A stretch of DNA of 47,517 nt from a bacterium (GTDB lineage: Bacteria > Bacillota > Clostridia > Lachnospirales > Lachnospiraceae). The stretch lies in assembly GCA_004562765.1 (NCBI GenBank), contig SFRL01000028.1:1-47517 (forward strand), given 5' to 3'. Under the pieces are notes generated by a model. The model saw only the letters and a program-made list of their open reading frames with translations, made no database searches and was not told the DNA's origin. Positions 33,053 to 40,764 of the stretch are shown one piece after another (within the stretch, counting starts at the first letter, position 1; each line of letters starts with the position of its first letter). The position numbers and the translations under genes were made by a program.

Positions 33053-35230
33053 CTATCTTACCTCAATCTCAAACAACGGCTCCCCTGCTTTTACTGCACC
33101 GTCTGCAATGAGCCGGATGCTCTGATTTTCCTCAAGTTCCGTACACAGAATCGGGGAAACCATGGACGGTGCGTTGGCATTCAGATACTCCAGATCAAGT
33201 TTTAACATCGGTTCACCTTTTTTTACTTTCTGTCCGTTTTCGACCAATGCCTCAAAACCTTCTCCGTTTAATTTCACGGTGTCGATTCCCACATGGATCA
33301 AAAGGCTCACGCCGCTGTCTGTCACAAAACCGATCGCATGCTTTGTGTCAAACACAAATGCAACCTCGCCGTCTTCCGGTGCACACACATAGGCATCCTC
33401 CGGTGTGACGACTGCGCCGTCCCCCATCATCTTCTGTGCAAATGCATCGTCCGGTGCTGTCGCAAGATCCGCCGCAGTTCCGGTGATCGGACTGGAAATT
33501 ACGATGCGCTGTTTCACCGTATCGGACTGTTTTTCATCCTCTGCTTTCTTCGCTTCTTTCGCCTGACTGGAAGCCTCGCTCTGCTCCGGCTCTGCAAACG
33601 TATCCTCCGCCGTCTCCAAATAATCTTCCAGATTGGATTTGATCACGGTAACATTTGGTCCGTAGATGACCTGCACACCGTTGCCTTTGTGCACGACTCC
33701 GGTAGCTCCGGTTGCCTTTAACAGTGCATCATCGACTCTGTCCACTTCAATTACTGTGCAGCGCAGTCTTGTCGCACAGCAGTCCACATCCGAAATATTT
33801 TTCTTTCCGCCGAGTCCTCTGGTGATCGCGGCACTTACCTCATCCTCCGGACCTGCCGCCCGGGTTTCTTTTCCTGCTTCTTTTTTTGCATTCACATCTG
33901 CCTTTGTATACAGTTTGGTTTCTGTATCATCGTCTTCCCGCCCCGGTGTCTTAAAGTTAAACTTTTTGATCATAAACTTAAAGATAAAGTAGTACAGGAA
34001 GAAATAAATAATGCCGACCGGGATCACGCGCACCCAGCTCGTCTTTGCATTTCCCTGCAAAATACCAAACAGGAAGAAATCCAAAAATCCGCCGGAAAAC
34101 GTAAGTCCTACTGCAATATTTAACATGTGCGCGATCATGTAAGCCGATCCCGCAAGAACGACCTGTACGGCAAAGAGTGCCGGAGCCACAAACAGGAAAG
34201 AAAATTCCAGAGGCTCTGTGATACCGGTTGCCATGCAGGCAAGTGCTGCGGACAGTAACAGTCCGCCTGCTGCTTTCTTCTTCTCCGGTTTTGCACACTG
34301 GTACATGGCAAGTGCTGCTCCCGGAAGACCAAAGATCATAAAGATAAACTCACCGGAGAAATACCGGGTGGCATCTGCGCTGAAATGTGTGATATTTGCA
34401 GAATCTGCAAGCTGGGCAAAGAAAATATTCTGTCCGCCCTGTACCATCTGTCCGGCAACTTCCGCTGTGCCGCCCACTGCTGTCTGCCAGAATGGCATAT
34501 AAAATACGTGATGCAGACCAAACGGAATCAATGCACGCTTGATCAGTCCGAAGATCAGAGTTCCCACATAGCCGGAACCGGTCACAAGACCGCCCAGCGC
34601 ATAGATACCGTTTTGTACGGCAGGCCAGATGAAATACATCAAAATGCCGACAAACATGTATACAATTGTGGAAATAATCGGTACAAACCGTGTGCCTCCA
34701 AAGAATGACAGTGCATTCGGAAGCTGGATGCGGTAAAACTTATTGTGCAGCGCTGCCACACCGAGTCCTACGATAATACCGCCAAACACGCCCATCTGCA
34801 ATGACTGGATACCACAGACGGAAGTAATCGTTCCTTCCAGTACGTCTTTTGCGATTGATCCGTCATCCAAGATTTTGCCGTTTAAGGTCAGCATCGCGTT
34901 GATCGCTGTATTCATAACAAAATATGCGATCACCGCAGACAGTGCGGATACTTCCTTTTCCTTCTTTGCCATACCGATGGCTACACCGATGGCAAAGATG
35001 AGCGGCAGGTTATCAAACACCGCACTTCCGACCCTGCTCATGATCGTAAGCAGGGCATGCAATAGCGTTCCCTCTCCGAGAATTGCTGTAAGTCCATACG
35101 TTTCAATCGTGGTAACGTTCGTAAATGAACTTCCGATTCCAAGCAGCAGCCCGGCAACCGGAAGAATTGCGATCGGAAGCATGAAGCTTCTGCCGACGCG
35201 CTGCAGAACACCAAAAATTTTGTCTTTCAT
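33053..35230 (-). CDS. Glucose/N-acetylglucosamine-family PTS transporter, IICBA
   Basis: A 725-residue permease: membrane IIC (about 1-420), IIB near 455-535 with the phospho-cysteine in DVDCCATRLRC, a low-complexity linker rich in E, A, K and S (about 545-580), then IIA (about 585-725) with VSLLIHVGIDTVKLNGEGF, whose His is phosphorylated. All three domains appear complete. It belongs to the glucose-glucoside group (PtsG, NagE, MalX-like); the sugar cannot be fixed. Expression is probably controlled by the LicT-like protein downstream. AAGGAG lies before the ATG at 35230. Confidence 0.93.
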   Translation of the reverse strand: MKDKIFGVLQRVGRSFMLPIAILPVAGLLLGIGSSFTNVTTIETYGLTAILGEGTLLHALLTIMSRVGSAVFDNLPLIFAIGVAIGMAKKEKEVSALSAVIAYFVMNTAINAMLTLNGKILDDGSIAKDVLEGTITSVCGIQSLQMGVFGGIIVGLGVAALHNKFYRIQLPNALSFFGGTRFVPIISTIVYMFVGILMYFIWPAVQNGIYALGGLVTGSGYVGTLIFGLIKRALIPFGLHHVFYMPFWQTAVGGTAEVAGQMVQGGQNIFFAQLADSANITHFSADATRYFSGEFIFMIFGLPGAALAMYQCAKPEKKKAAGGLLLSAALACMATGITEPLEFSFLFVAPALFAVQVVLAGSAYMIAHMLNIAVGLTFSGGFLDFFLFGILQGNAKTSWVRVIPVGIIYFFLYYFIFKFMIKKFNFKTPGREDDDTETKLYTKADVNAKKEAGKETRAAGPEDEVSAAITRGLGGKKNISDVDCCATRLRCTVIEVDRVDDALLKATGATGVVHKGNGVQVIYGPNVTVIKSNLEDYLETAEDTFAEPEQSEASSQAKEAKKAEDEKQSDTVKQRIVISSPITGTAADLATAPDDAFAQKMMGDGAVVTPEDAYVCAPEDGEVAFVFDTKHAIGFVTDSGVSLLIHVGIDTVKLNGEGFEALVENGQKVKKGEPMLKLDLEYLNANAPSMVSPILCTELEENQSIRLIADGAVKAGEPLFEIEVR

Positions 35231-35333
35231 TTTCCTTACTCCTTTTTGATTTTTGAAAAAGCGAATATGGAATCAGTCCTCCGGCAGCCGGCTTTTTATA
35301 GCGGCTGTTGTTATCGCCGCTACTATTTTGTAC

Positions 35334-35395
35334 AAAAAAGGAGGCACTAATACACATAAACACCTGTTGTTTTATGTATAGTTAATGCCTCCTTT
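35334..35395 (-). terminator. Leader terminator upstream of the PTS gene
   Basis: AAAGGAGGCA (35395-35386, minus strand) pairs with TGCCTCCTTT (35346-35337), with an inner AT-rich extension, followed by a U run (to 35334). The RAT at 35378-35411 shares its 3' part with the first arm, so the two structures exclude each other. Confidence 0.85.
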
Positions 35396-35411
35396 GTGAG
35401 TTACACACTAT
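35378..35411 (-). promoter_or_regulatory. Ribonucleic antiterminator (RAT) of the PTS leader
   Basis: On the minus strand ATAGT (35411-35407) pairs with ACTAT (35382-35378) as lower stem, CTC with GAG as upper stem, and the internal-loop bases TGTAA and GGCATTAA follow the LicT/BglG RAT pattern. The transcript would start about 5 nt before it. It is the expected binding site for the antiterminator encoded at 32190-33029. Confidence 0.75.
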
Positions 35412-35422
35412 ATCTGTCTAAA

Positions 35423-35451
35423 ATATTACATGGAAAAATCCGCTTTGTCAA
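35423..35451 (-). promoter_or_regulatory. Promoter of the PTS-licT operon
   Basis: TTGACA (35451-35446) and TAATAT (35428-35423) are 17 bp apart on the minus strand, just before the RAT. The -35 box lies 8 nt beyond the stop of the glycosylase gene. Confidence 0.85.
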
Positions 35452-35458
35452 CCCATTA

Positions 35459-35947
35459 TCACTCCAAAATCACACGCCACGCCTCACACAGCCGATCAAA
35501 CGACCATGCAGCATTGGCGGGACTTGTGGATGGAAGCACCGTCGCTTCGATCCCCGTGACCGGAAACTGGTATCTTTTATAAAGCTGCCCTGCCTTGTTT
35601 CCGTTTGCATAAATCTGTGTTACGTTCGTTTTTTCCAGAATCATGCCAATGTCCGTTGGCTGTACATTCTTAATACTGCTGTCGCTTGAGCCTTTGATGT
35701 CACAGCTTTGGATCACATCCCACAGGGCAATCCGGTGGGCAAGCAGCATGGCTTTTTTCTCCTCAATTGTATCCGGAACCGGCTCCTTTAAAAGTGTTGC
35801 AAGCACTTTCCAGAAACGGTTCTGTTTGTGTCCGTAATAAAAATTGTTTTCTCTTGATTTGACGGACGGCAGAGTTCCTAATATGAGGATTTCGGAATCT
35901 TTATCGTATACCGGTTCAAACGAGTGGACAATGTGTTCATACTCCAT
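35459..35947 (-). CDS. DNA-deoxyinosine (hypoxanthine-DNA) glycosylase, UDG superfamily
   Basis: A 162-residue base-excision enzyme. The start at 35947 has GGGGG 6 nt upstream; a second ATG two codons earlier is adjacent to that site. Hallmarks are LILGTLPSVKSRENNFYYGHKQNRFW (about 20-47), ALWDVIQSCDIKGSSDSSI (about 73-92) and VLPSTSPANAAW near the C-terminus, which bind and flip the damaged base. Such enzymes remove deaminated adenine (hypoxanthine) from DNA. It is transcribed alone and ends just before the PTS promoter. Confidence 0.88.
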   Translation of the reverse strand: MEYEHIVHSFEPVYDKDSEILILGTLPSVKSRENNFYYGHKQNRFWKVLATLLKEPVPDTIEEKKAMLLAHRIALWDVIQSCDIKGSSDSSIKNVQPTDIGMILEKTNVTQIYANGNKAGQLYKRYQFPVTGIEATVLPSTSPANAAWSFDRLCEAWRVILE

Positions 35948-36011
35948 ATACATCCCCCATTTTTCTATATCATGTTATGTATTCTCGAAAGAGCCCTCAT
36001 TTTTCATCTTT

Positions 36012-36746
36012 TTAAGAACACTTCGCCTTAACAAATGCCACTACATCATCATTTATCTCCATAATTCTCTCATCACTTTCCATCTCCTGCACGGACATCC
36101 ATCTATATTTATTTCCATCAATTTCAAATGTCTCATTCACCATATTTTTGGGAATTGATTCGAGTAAGCATTTATACAGCTTATGACTGTATATTTTATA
36201 TACCTCATCACTAACTGAATATTTACAGTGTTTTGCACACGTAACATATTTTGTTTCAACTTCGACACCTAATAATCGGCTTACACAACGGTCAACGTTA
36301 TCCTTGTTATCTTCTGTGCTTCTAATATATGGAAACAGCCAGGATTCCCATCTGTCATCATATTTTTGCAAATACTGACCACTTGTATTTTTGATTGCTA
36401 AAAGTGAAAATGCATGCGATGTATTTGTTAATATCTCTTTTGTCAACTGGATTATTTTTGTAAAATCCTTCTGTGATAATTCGCCAATTTTACAATCCAT
36501 ATTCCACTCGCTGACATTTACAATTTTATCAATTCTTGTCCATGATTCTTTGGGTAACCCTGCTTCTTTCCAGTCTTCAATAAGAATACAATATGGATTA
36601 TTAACTTTATTTTTAGTAGTAACATACAAAGCAAGAATAGCAATTGTATCATCATCGAGCACTATTGCTGGTCTTCTTTTCAGCTCTTCACTATCTGAAT
36701 ACGGAAAATGTATCCACCAAACATCACCTGTGTTATACCTTCCCAT
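36012..36746 (-). CDS. MazF/PemK-like toxin domain fused to a degenerate NUDIX domain
   Basis: A 244-residue protein in an AT-rich stretch. Residues about 1-105 follow MazF/PemK: GDVWWIHFPYSD (7-18), KRRPAIVL (23-30) and CKIGELSQKDFTKI (85-98), the residues around the RNase active site. Residues about 112-244 resemble the NUDIX-fold domain seen next to signalling systems (YDDRWESWLFPY 129-140; YRWMSVQEMESDERIMEINDD 214-234), but no Nudix-box glutamates are present, so it may bind rather than hydrolyse a nucleotide ligand. The ATG lies 14 nt inside the upstream gene, with AGGAGG in its last codons. I infer a toxin whose activity is sensed or guided by the second domain. Confidence 0.75.
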   Translation of the reverse strand: MGRYNTGDVWWIHFPYSDSEELKRRPAIVLDDDTIAILALYVTTKNKVNNPYCILIEDWKEAGLPKESWTRIDKIVNVSEWNMDCKIGELSQKDFTKIIQLTKEILTNTSHAFSLLAIKNTSGQYLQKYDDRWESWLFPYIRSTEDNKDNVDRCVSRLLGVEVETKYVTCAKHCKYSVSDEVYKIYSHKLYKCLLESIPKNMVNETFEIDGNKYRWMSVQEMESDERIMEINDDVVAFVKAKCS

Positions 36747-36906
36747 TTTTCAATACCTCCTGCTTGTATATTTCATTCCATTCATCTTCTTGAATCCAAT
36801 CATCATCAGGCGGTAAATCCTTAATATCTACCGAAATGTCCAGGAGTTTTTCACGATTATTACTCAAAAAACGCTTAAAATCTTTAATTGTTTCTGCTTT
36901 ATCCAT
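36733..36906 (-). CDS. Short acidic protein, putative antitoxin partner
   Basis: A 57-residue protein. The start at 36906 has GGAG 7 nt upstream; the frame begins five codons earlier without a better site. It has a helical, lysine-rich N-terminus (MDKAETIKDFKRFLSNNREK) and an acidic tail (IKDLPPDDDWIQEDEWNEIY), the arrangement of antitoxins that bind the toxin with a disordered C-terminus. No DNA-binding motif is visible. The gene overlaps the toxin by 14 nt and carries its ribosome site, and both share a promoter inside the preceding HAD gene. Antitoxin role is inferred from context. Confidence 0.6.
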   Translation of the reverse strand: MDKAETIKDFKRFLSNNREKLLDISVDIKDLPPDDDWIQEDEWNEIYKQEVLKNGKV

Positions 36907-36947
36907 GAATTCTCCTTCCATTTACTCCGATTCTATACATAAAAAAT

Positions 36948-36977
36948 ATTATACTTGGTCTTCTTGTACAGTGTCAA
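36948..36977 (-). promoter_or_regulatory. Promoter of the toxin-antitoxin-like pair, inside the HAD gene end
   Basis: TTGACA (36977-36972) and TATAAT (36953-36948) are 18 bp apart on the minus strand. The -35 lies in codons for Lys-Val-Asp-Thr of the HAD protein and the HAD stop codon TAA (36951-36949) forms part of the -10. Confidence 0.75.
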
Positions 36978-37635
36978 CTTTTAAATATGAAATCACTTCT
37001 AAAAGACTTGATAACACCACTTCCGCTTTTTCCTGCATCTCCGCCGTTTCCGGCAACAGATCCGGCACCATGATCGGGTGCAGTTTTCCCGCATGAGCCG
37101 CGCGGATTCCATTGTAGGAGTCCTCGATGGCATACGCACGCTCCGGCTTCACCCCGAGTTCTTCGCAGGCTTTTAAGAAAATATCCGGTGCCGGTTTGCT
37201 GCGCTCCACCATATCTCCGCAGATCACCTGATCAAAAAAATCCAAAATTCCGGCATCCCTCAGCTGGTTGGTCACCGTCTGTCTCCGTGTAGAAGATGCC
37301 AGTGCAATTTTTTTCCCTTCTTCTTTTAAAAAGGTAAGCAGTTCCACAACACCCGGTTTCATCGGAAGCCTGCCTCCATCGTATCTGTTGTGATATATGA
37401 TGGATGACTCTTTCGCATAAGTATCATATGGAAAATCTTCCCCGTAGGTTTCCAGCATGATCTCCCTTGTCCGTTTCATCGTTGTTCCCGTACAGGAAAG
37501 CACCGCCTGTTCAATATCCGGAATATGATATTTTTTTGCAAGCTCTTTCCAGCACTGCATCACAGCCCGCTCGGAATCAAAAATCACACCGTCCATATCA
37601 AATACGACGGCATCATATACTATCGGTTTTCTCAT
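36949..37635 (-). CDS. HAD-family phosphatase/phosphomutase (beta-phosphoglucomutase-like)
   Basis: About 228 residues (start at 37635 or an ATG three codons upstream; AGGAG lies before both). The HAD motifs are all visible: I in VVFDMDGVIFDSE, II in ALASSTRR, III with the lysine of RSKPAPDIF, IV in AIEDSYNGIRAA. The helical cap between motifs I and II is of subfamily IA. It dephosphorylates or mutates a small phospho-compound; substrate unknown. The final codons contain a promoter for the downstream toxin-like genes. Confidence 0.9.
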   Translation of the reverse strand: MRKPIVYDAVVFDMDGVIFDSERAVMQCWKELAKKYHIPDIEQAVLSCTGTTMKRTREIMLETYGEDFPYDTYAKESSIIYHNRYDGGRLPMKPGVVELLTFLKEEGKKIALASSTRRQTVTNQLRDAGILDFFDQVICGDMVERSKPAPDIFLKACEELGVKPERAYAIEDSYNGIRAAHAGKLHPIMVPDLLPETAEMQEKAEVVLSSLLEVISYLKVDTVQEDQV

Positions 37636-37657
37636 TTTATCCATTCTCCTGTTTCTC

Positions 37658-37686
37658 TTGACGTTTTTATTTTAGCATGACATAAT
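37658..37686 (+). promoter_or_regulatory. Promoter of the GGDEF-response regulator operon
   Basis: TTGACG (37658-37663) and CATAAT (37681-37686) are 17 bp apart, 41 nt before the GGDEF start at 37728, which has AAAGGAG. Confidence 0.55.
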
Positions 37687-37727
37687 ACAATTTAACAACT
37701 AGGAAGTAACAAAGGAGATTTTTCCAC

Positions 37728-39083
37728 ATGAAGAAGTTTTTGCAGAGACACTCCCAGGTCAAAAACTATGCATTCATTTTATTAATAGCCATTGAATTTT
37801 TAATGTCCTTTACATTTCTCGGCTACATACATATTCCACCGATTTCCATCACATTTGCCTATATCCCGATTCTGGTTGCCGGATGTTTTCTTGGAATCGG
37901 ACAGGCTACATTTCTCGGTCTTTTGTTCGGACTGGCAAGCATGTATAAAGCCACCGCTTTTTATGTCATGTCATCGGACCGGATGTTTTCCCCGTTTTTG
38001 AGCGGTTCTCCGGCGGCAAGTCTGTTTTTAAGCGTTGGCACACGTACCTTGTTCGGATTGCTCGTTGGACTGGCATTTTTCCTCGTCAGACGCTTTTTCC
38101 CATACAAACGACTTGGCATCGGGATCATTTCCTTTCTGGCTCCTACGGTACATGCTGCCATGGTGTATACTGCCATGGCTTTGCTTTTTCCCCGGCAAAA
38201 TTCGGGGGTTACCTCTACTTTCATGCTGGATCTGAGCAATGTGTTTGCCACCCTGCTATGCGTTGTATTGTTACAGGTTTTATGGGTTCTATACAGACTC
38301 CCCATTGTCCGCAATTTCTGTTCCTATGTCAATCATCCGACAGAAAATCTCCGCGGAAGAAATCCTTTATATATTGCATGGGGTATTTTTATTTTGTTTA
38401 CCCTCTGCGCTGCGATTGCTTCCTCTTATTATTTTGCCAATCGCATGTCCTACATGCTGACGGCTCATGGTGTCACACTGACTTCCGAAATCAACCACGA
38501 CCTTTTGCATCTGCAGTACCAGTTTATGATTGCCGCATTTTCCCTGAATTTTATTATGGCAATCTCACTTATGATTATTTACAAATACCTGTCCTACAAG
38601 GAATTTCTGAGTGAACTGGACGGGCTGACAAACGTGATGGGCAGAAAAATATTTCTGGACTTCTGCGAAAAAATCGTTTCCCAGACCTCCTCGTCACAGA
38701 GCTGTTTTATATTTATAGACGTGGATTATTTTAAAAATATCAATGACACCTTTGGGCATACAACCGGCGATAAGGTCTTAAAACAAATCGCGCAAAGACT
38801 GCTGCACAACTTTAAAAATTATGGTAAAATCGGAAGACTCGGCGGCGACGAATTTGCAATAATTCTCGATCAGGCGCCATCCAAACAGGAACTTGCCTGG
38901 AAATTTTCTACGTTTGAAGAAGAAATTTCCGATCTTCTTTCCGCTTCCCATAAAGTAAGCTGCAGCATCGGTGCCTACTATTTTGACACACCGCAGGATT
39001 TCCAGACAATCTATGCCAGCGCAGATAAAATGCTCTACGAGGCAAAAGAGCGCGGCCGTGCCTGCTGGGTGATCAACGAATAA
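37728..39083 (+). CDS. Membrane GGDEF protein with ECF-S-component-like N-terminus
   Basis: A 451-residue protein. The first half (about 12-195) is membrane and resembles ECF-transporter S components (FLGYIHIPPISITFAYIPILVAG, GLLFGLASMYKA), the substrate-binding subunits for vitamins. Two further helices (about 215-232 and 265-287) flank a small extracytoplasmic loop. The GGDEF domain (about 293-451) has D331 and an intact GGDEF (372-376), so it should make cyclic di-GMP; the RxxD inhibitory site before it is missing. The response regulator starts 16 nt downstream, so it belongs to the signalling operon. The ligand is presumably small and hydrophobic or a vitamin; this is inference. Confidence 0.85.
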   Translation: MKKFLQRHSQVKNYAFILLIAIEFLMSFTFLGYIHIPPISITFAYIPILVAGCFLGIGQATFLGLLFGLASMYKATAFYVMSSDRMFSPFLSGSPAASLFLSVGTRTLFGLLVGLAFFLVRRFFPYKRLGIGIISFLAPTVHAAMVYTAMALLFPRQNSGVTSTFMLDLSNVFATLLCVVLLQVLWVLYRLPIVRNFCSYVNHPTENLRGRNPLYIAWGIFILFTLCAAIASSYYFANRMSYMLTAHGVTLTSEINHDLLHLQYQFMIAAFSLNFIMAISLMIIYKYLSYKEFLSELDGLTNVMGRKIFLDFCEKIVSQTSSSQSCFIFIDVDYFKNINDTFGHTTGDKVLKQIAQRLLHNFKNYGKIGRLGGDEFAIILDQAPSKQELAWKFSTFEEEISDLLSASHKVSCSIGAYYFDTPQDFQTIYASADKMLYEAKERGRACWVINE

Positions 39084-39099
39084 CACACAAGGAGTTCTC

Positions 39100-39762
39100 A
39101 TGAAACAAATTCTCATCGTCGATGATGATATCCATATCGGAAATATGCTGCAGGAAGTGCTGACCAAAGAAGGCTACGGTGTGTCCCGTGCCTACTCCGG
39201 CACGGAAGCCATTCTCTTTCTTTCCCGGAACCGTCCGGATCTGATCCTGCTGGATTTGATGCTTCCGGGTCTTTCCGGAGAAGATGTGCTCGCACACACT
39301 TCTGGGATTCCAGTCATTGTCGTAAGTGCCAAAGCCGAAGTACAGGACAAGGTTTCTCTGCTTTTGGACGGCGCTGTGGATTACGTGACCAAACCGTTTC
39401 ACATGCAGGAACTGCTGGCTCGGATTCAGGTACATCTGCGCACCTCTTCCGTTTCCGAAACGCACCGGCTGATCTTTGAAGATTTAACACTGGACACCGA
39501 TACCCGGTGTGTCACAGCCGCAGACCGGCAGGTGCGGCTTACGCCTACCGAATATGTCATTTTAAAAACACTTATGGAAAACGCCTCACAGGTTGTCACA
39601 AAATCCATCCTGCTTGACCGTCTGTCCGAACAGACACCCGACGGAACGGAAAATTCCCTCAAAATGCACATCAGCAATCTGCGCAAAAAACTGCGCACCG
39701 CAGGCGGCAGGGATTACATCGAATCCGTATGGGGAATTGGCTTTACCTTAAAAACTTCCTGA
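39100..39762 (+). CDS. OmpR/PhoB-family response regulator
   Basis: A 220-residue regulator. The receiver domain has D9/D10 in IVDDD, the phospho-acceptor D52 in LILLDLMLPG and the lysine in YVTKPF. The winged-helix C-terminus (about 125-220) ends with NSLKMHISNLRKKLRTAGGRDYIESVWGIGFTLK, typical of OmpR. AAGGAG lies before the ATG, 16 nt after the GGDEF stop. Its kinase is probably the histidine kinase at 41636-42520, and its DNA targets probably include the CTTTAC repeats at 39764-39804. Confidence 0.94.
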   Translation: MKQILIVDDDIHIGNMLQEVLTKEGYGVSRAYSGTEAILFLSRNRPDLILLDLMLPGLSGEDVLAHTSGIPVIVVSAKAEVQDKVSLLLDGAVDYVTKPFHMQELLARIQVHLRTSSVSETHRLIFEDLTLDTDTRCVTAADRQVRLTPTEYVILKTLMENASQVVTKSILLDRLSEQTPDGTENSLKMHISNLRKKLRTAGGRDYIESVWGIGFTLKTS

Positions 39763-39763
39763 T

Positions 39764-39804
39764 CTTTACGATATCTTTACGCTTTTCTTTACCAGATTCT
39801 TTAC
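39764..39804. promoter_or_regulatory. Four phased CTTTAC repeats, candidate response-regulator sites
   Basis: CTTTAC occurs at 39764, 39775, 39787 and 39799, i.e. 11, 12 and 12 nt apart, directly after the response-regulator stop and before the ABC transporter genes. Direct repeats at about one helical turn are the usual target of OmpR/PhoB-type dimers. A fifth copy lies at 39741 inside the regulator gene. Confidence 0.6.
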
Positions 39805-39849
39805 TTTTCTGTGCGAAACTACCGGTATCAGCAAAGGAGGATTACAACA

Positions 39850-40764
39850 ATGGAATATGTTTTACAAACCAATGTCCTGTGCAAAAAATACCAGAAATTT
39901 ACTGCACTCGACAACCTTACCATGCACATTCCAAAAGGTGCCATCTATGGTTTTATCGGGAAAAACGGAGCCGGAAAAACTACGCTTATCCGGCTGCTGT
40001 GCGGATTGCAGCAGCCCACATCCGGGGAACTTTCCCTCTACGGAACATTACACACACAGCCACAAATCCAAAATGTGCGGAAACGCATCGGTGCTGTGGT
40101 GGAAACCCCTTCCATCTATCTGGACATGACGGCAGAGGAAAATCTCCGCCAGCAGTTTCAGATTCTCGGACTGCCCTCTTACCGGGAAATTCCCGGTCTG
40201 CTTCAGCTTGTCGGACTGCAGGATACCGGAAAAAAGAAAGCAAAACATTTTTCCCTCGGTATGAGACAGCGGCTCGGCATTGCCATTGCACTGTGCGGAA
40301 ACCCGGATTTTCTCATTTTAGATGAACCGGTCAACGGACTTGATCCGCAGGGAATTATTGAGATCCGGGAACTGATCTTAAAACTAAACCACGAGCGGCA
40401 GATCACCTTTTTAATCTCAAGCCATATCTTAGATGAACTGGCAAAACTTGCCACCCATTACGGTTTTATCGATCACGGGCATATGCTAAAGGAACTGACG
40501 GCTGACGAACTGAATGCCATCTGCCGGAAATGTATAACCGTCACGGTCACAGACACGAAAGTACTTTCCCGTGTGCTGACGGAAATGGGCGTGGAATACA
40601 AAATTCTTTCCGATACCACCGCCGATATTTATGCCGAGGTGCATATTTCCCGGCTGGCACTCGCCCTGGACCGGGAGCACTGTGAGCTGATTTCCGTGCA
40701 TGAGCACGATGAGAGTCTTGAAAGTTATTATGTCAATCTGGTAGGAGGTGACCATCATGAATAA
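39850..40764 (+). CDS. ABC transporter ATP-binding protein (peptide-antibiotic export/immunity type)
   Basis: The start at 39850 follows AAAGGAGG; a longer frame from 39811 has no site. The 304-residue product has Walker A GKNGAGKTTL, signature FSLGMRQRLG, Walker B FLILDEPVNGLDP and the switch His in LISSHIL. The C-terminal part (about 215-304) is the extra domain seen in BcrA/LanF-type ATPases (subfamily DRA/NatA). With the permease it likely exports or removes a membrane-active peptide. It follows the response regulator, with operator-like repeats between. Confidence 0.92.
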   Translation: MEYVLQTNVLCKKYQKFTALDNLTMHIPKGAIYGFIGKNGAGKTTLIRLLCGLQQPTSGELSLYGTLHTQPQIQNVRKRIGAVVETPSIYLDMTAEENLRQQFQILGLPSYREIPGLLQLVGLQDTGKKKAKHFSLGMRQRLGIAIALCGNPDFLILDEPVNGLDPQGIIEIRELILKLNHERQITFLISSHILDELAKLATHYGFIDHGHMLKELTADELNAICRKCITVTVTDTKVLSRVLTEMGVEYKILSDTTADIYAEVHISRLALALDREHCELISVHEHDESLESYYVNLVGGDHHE

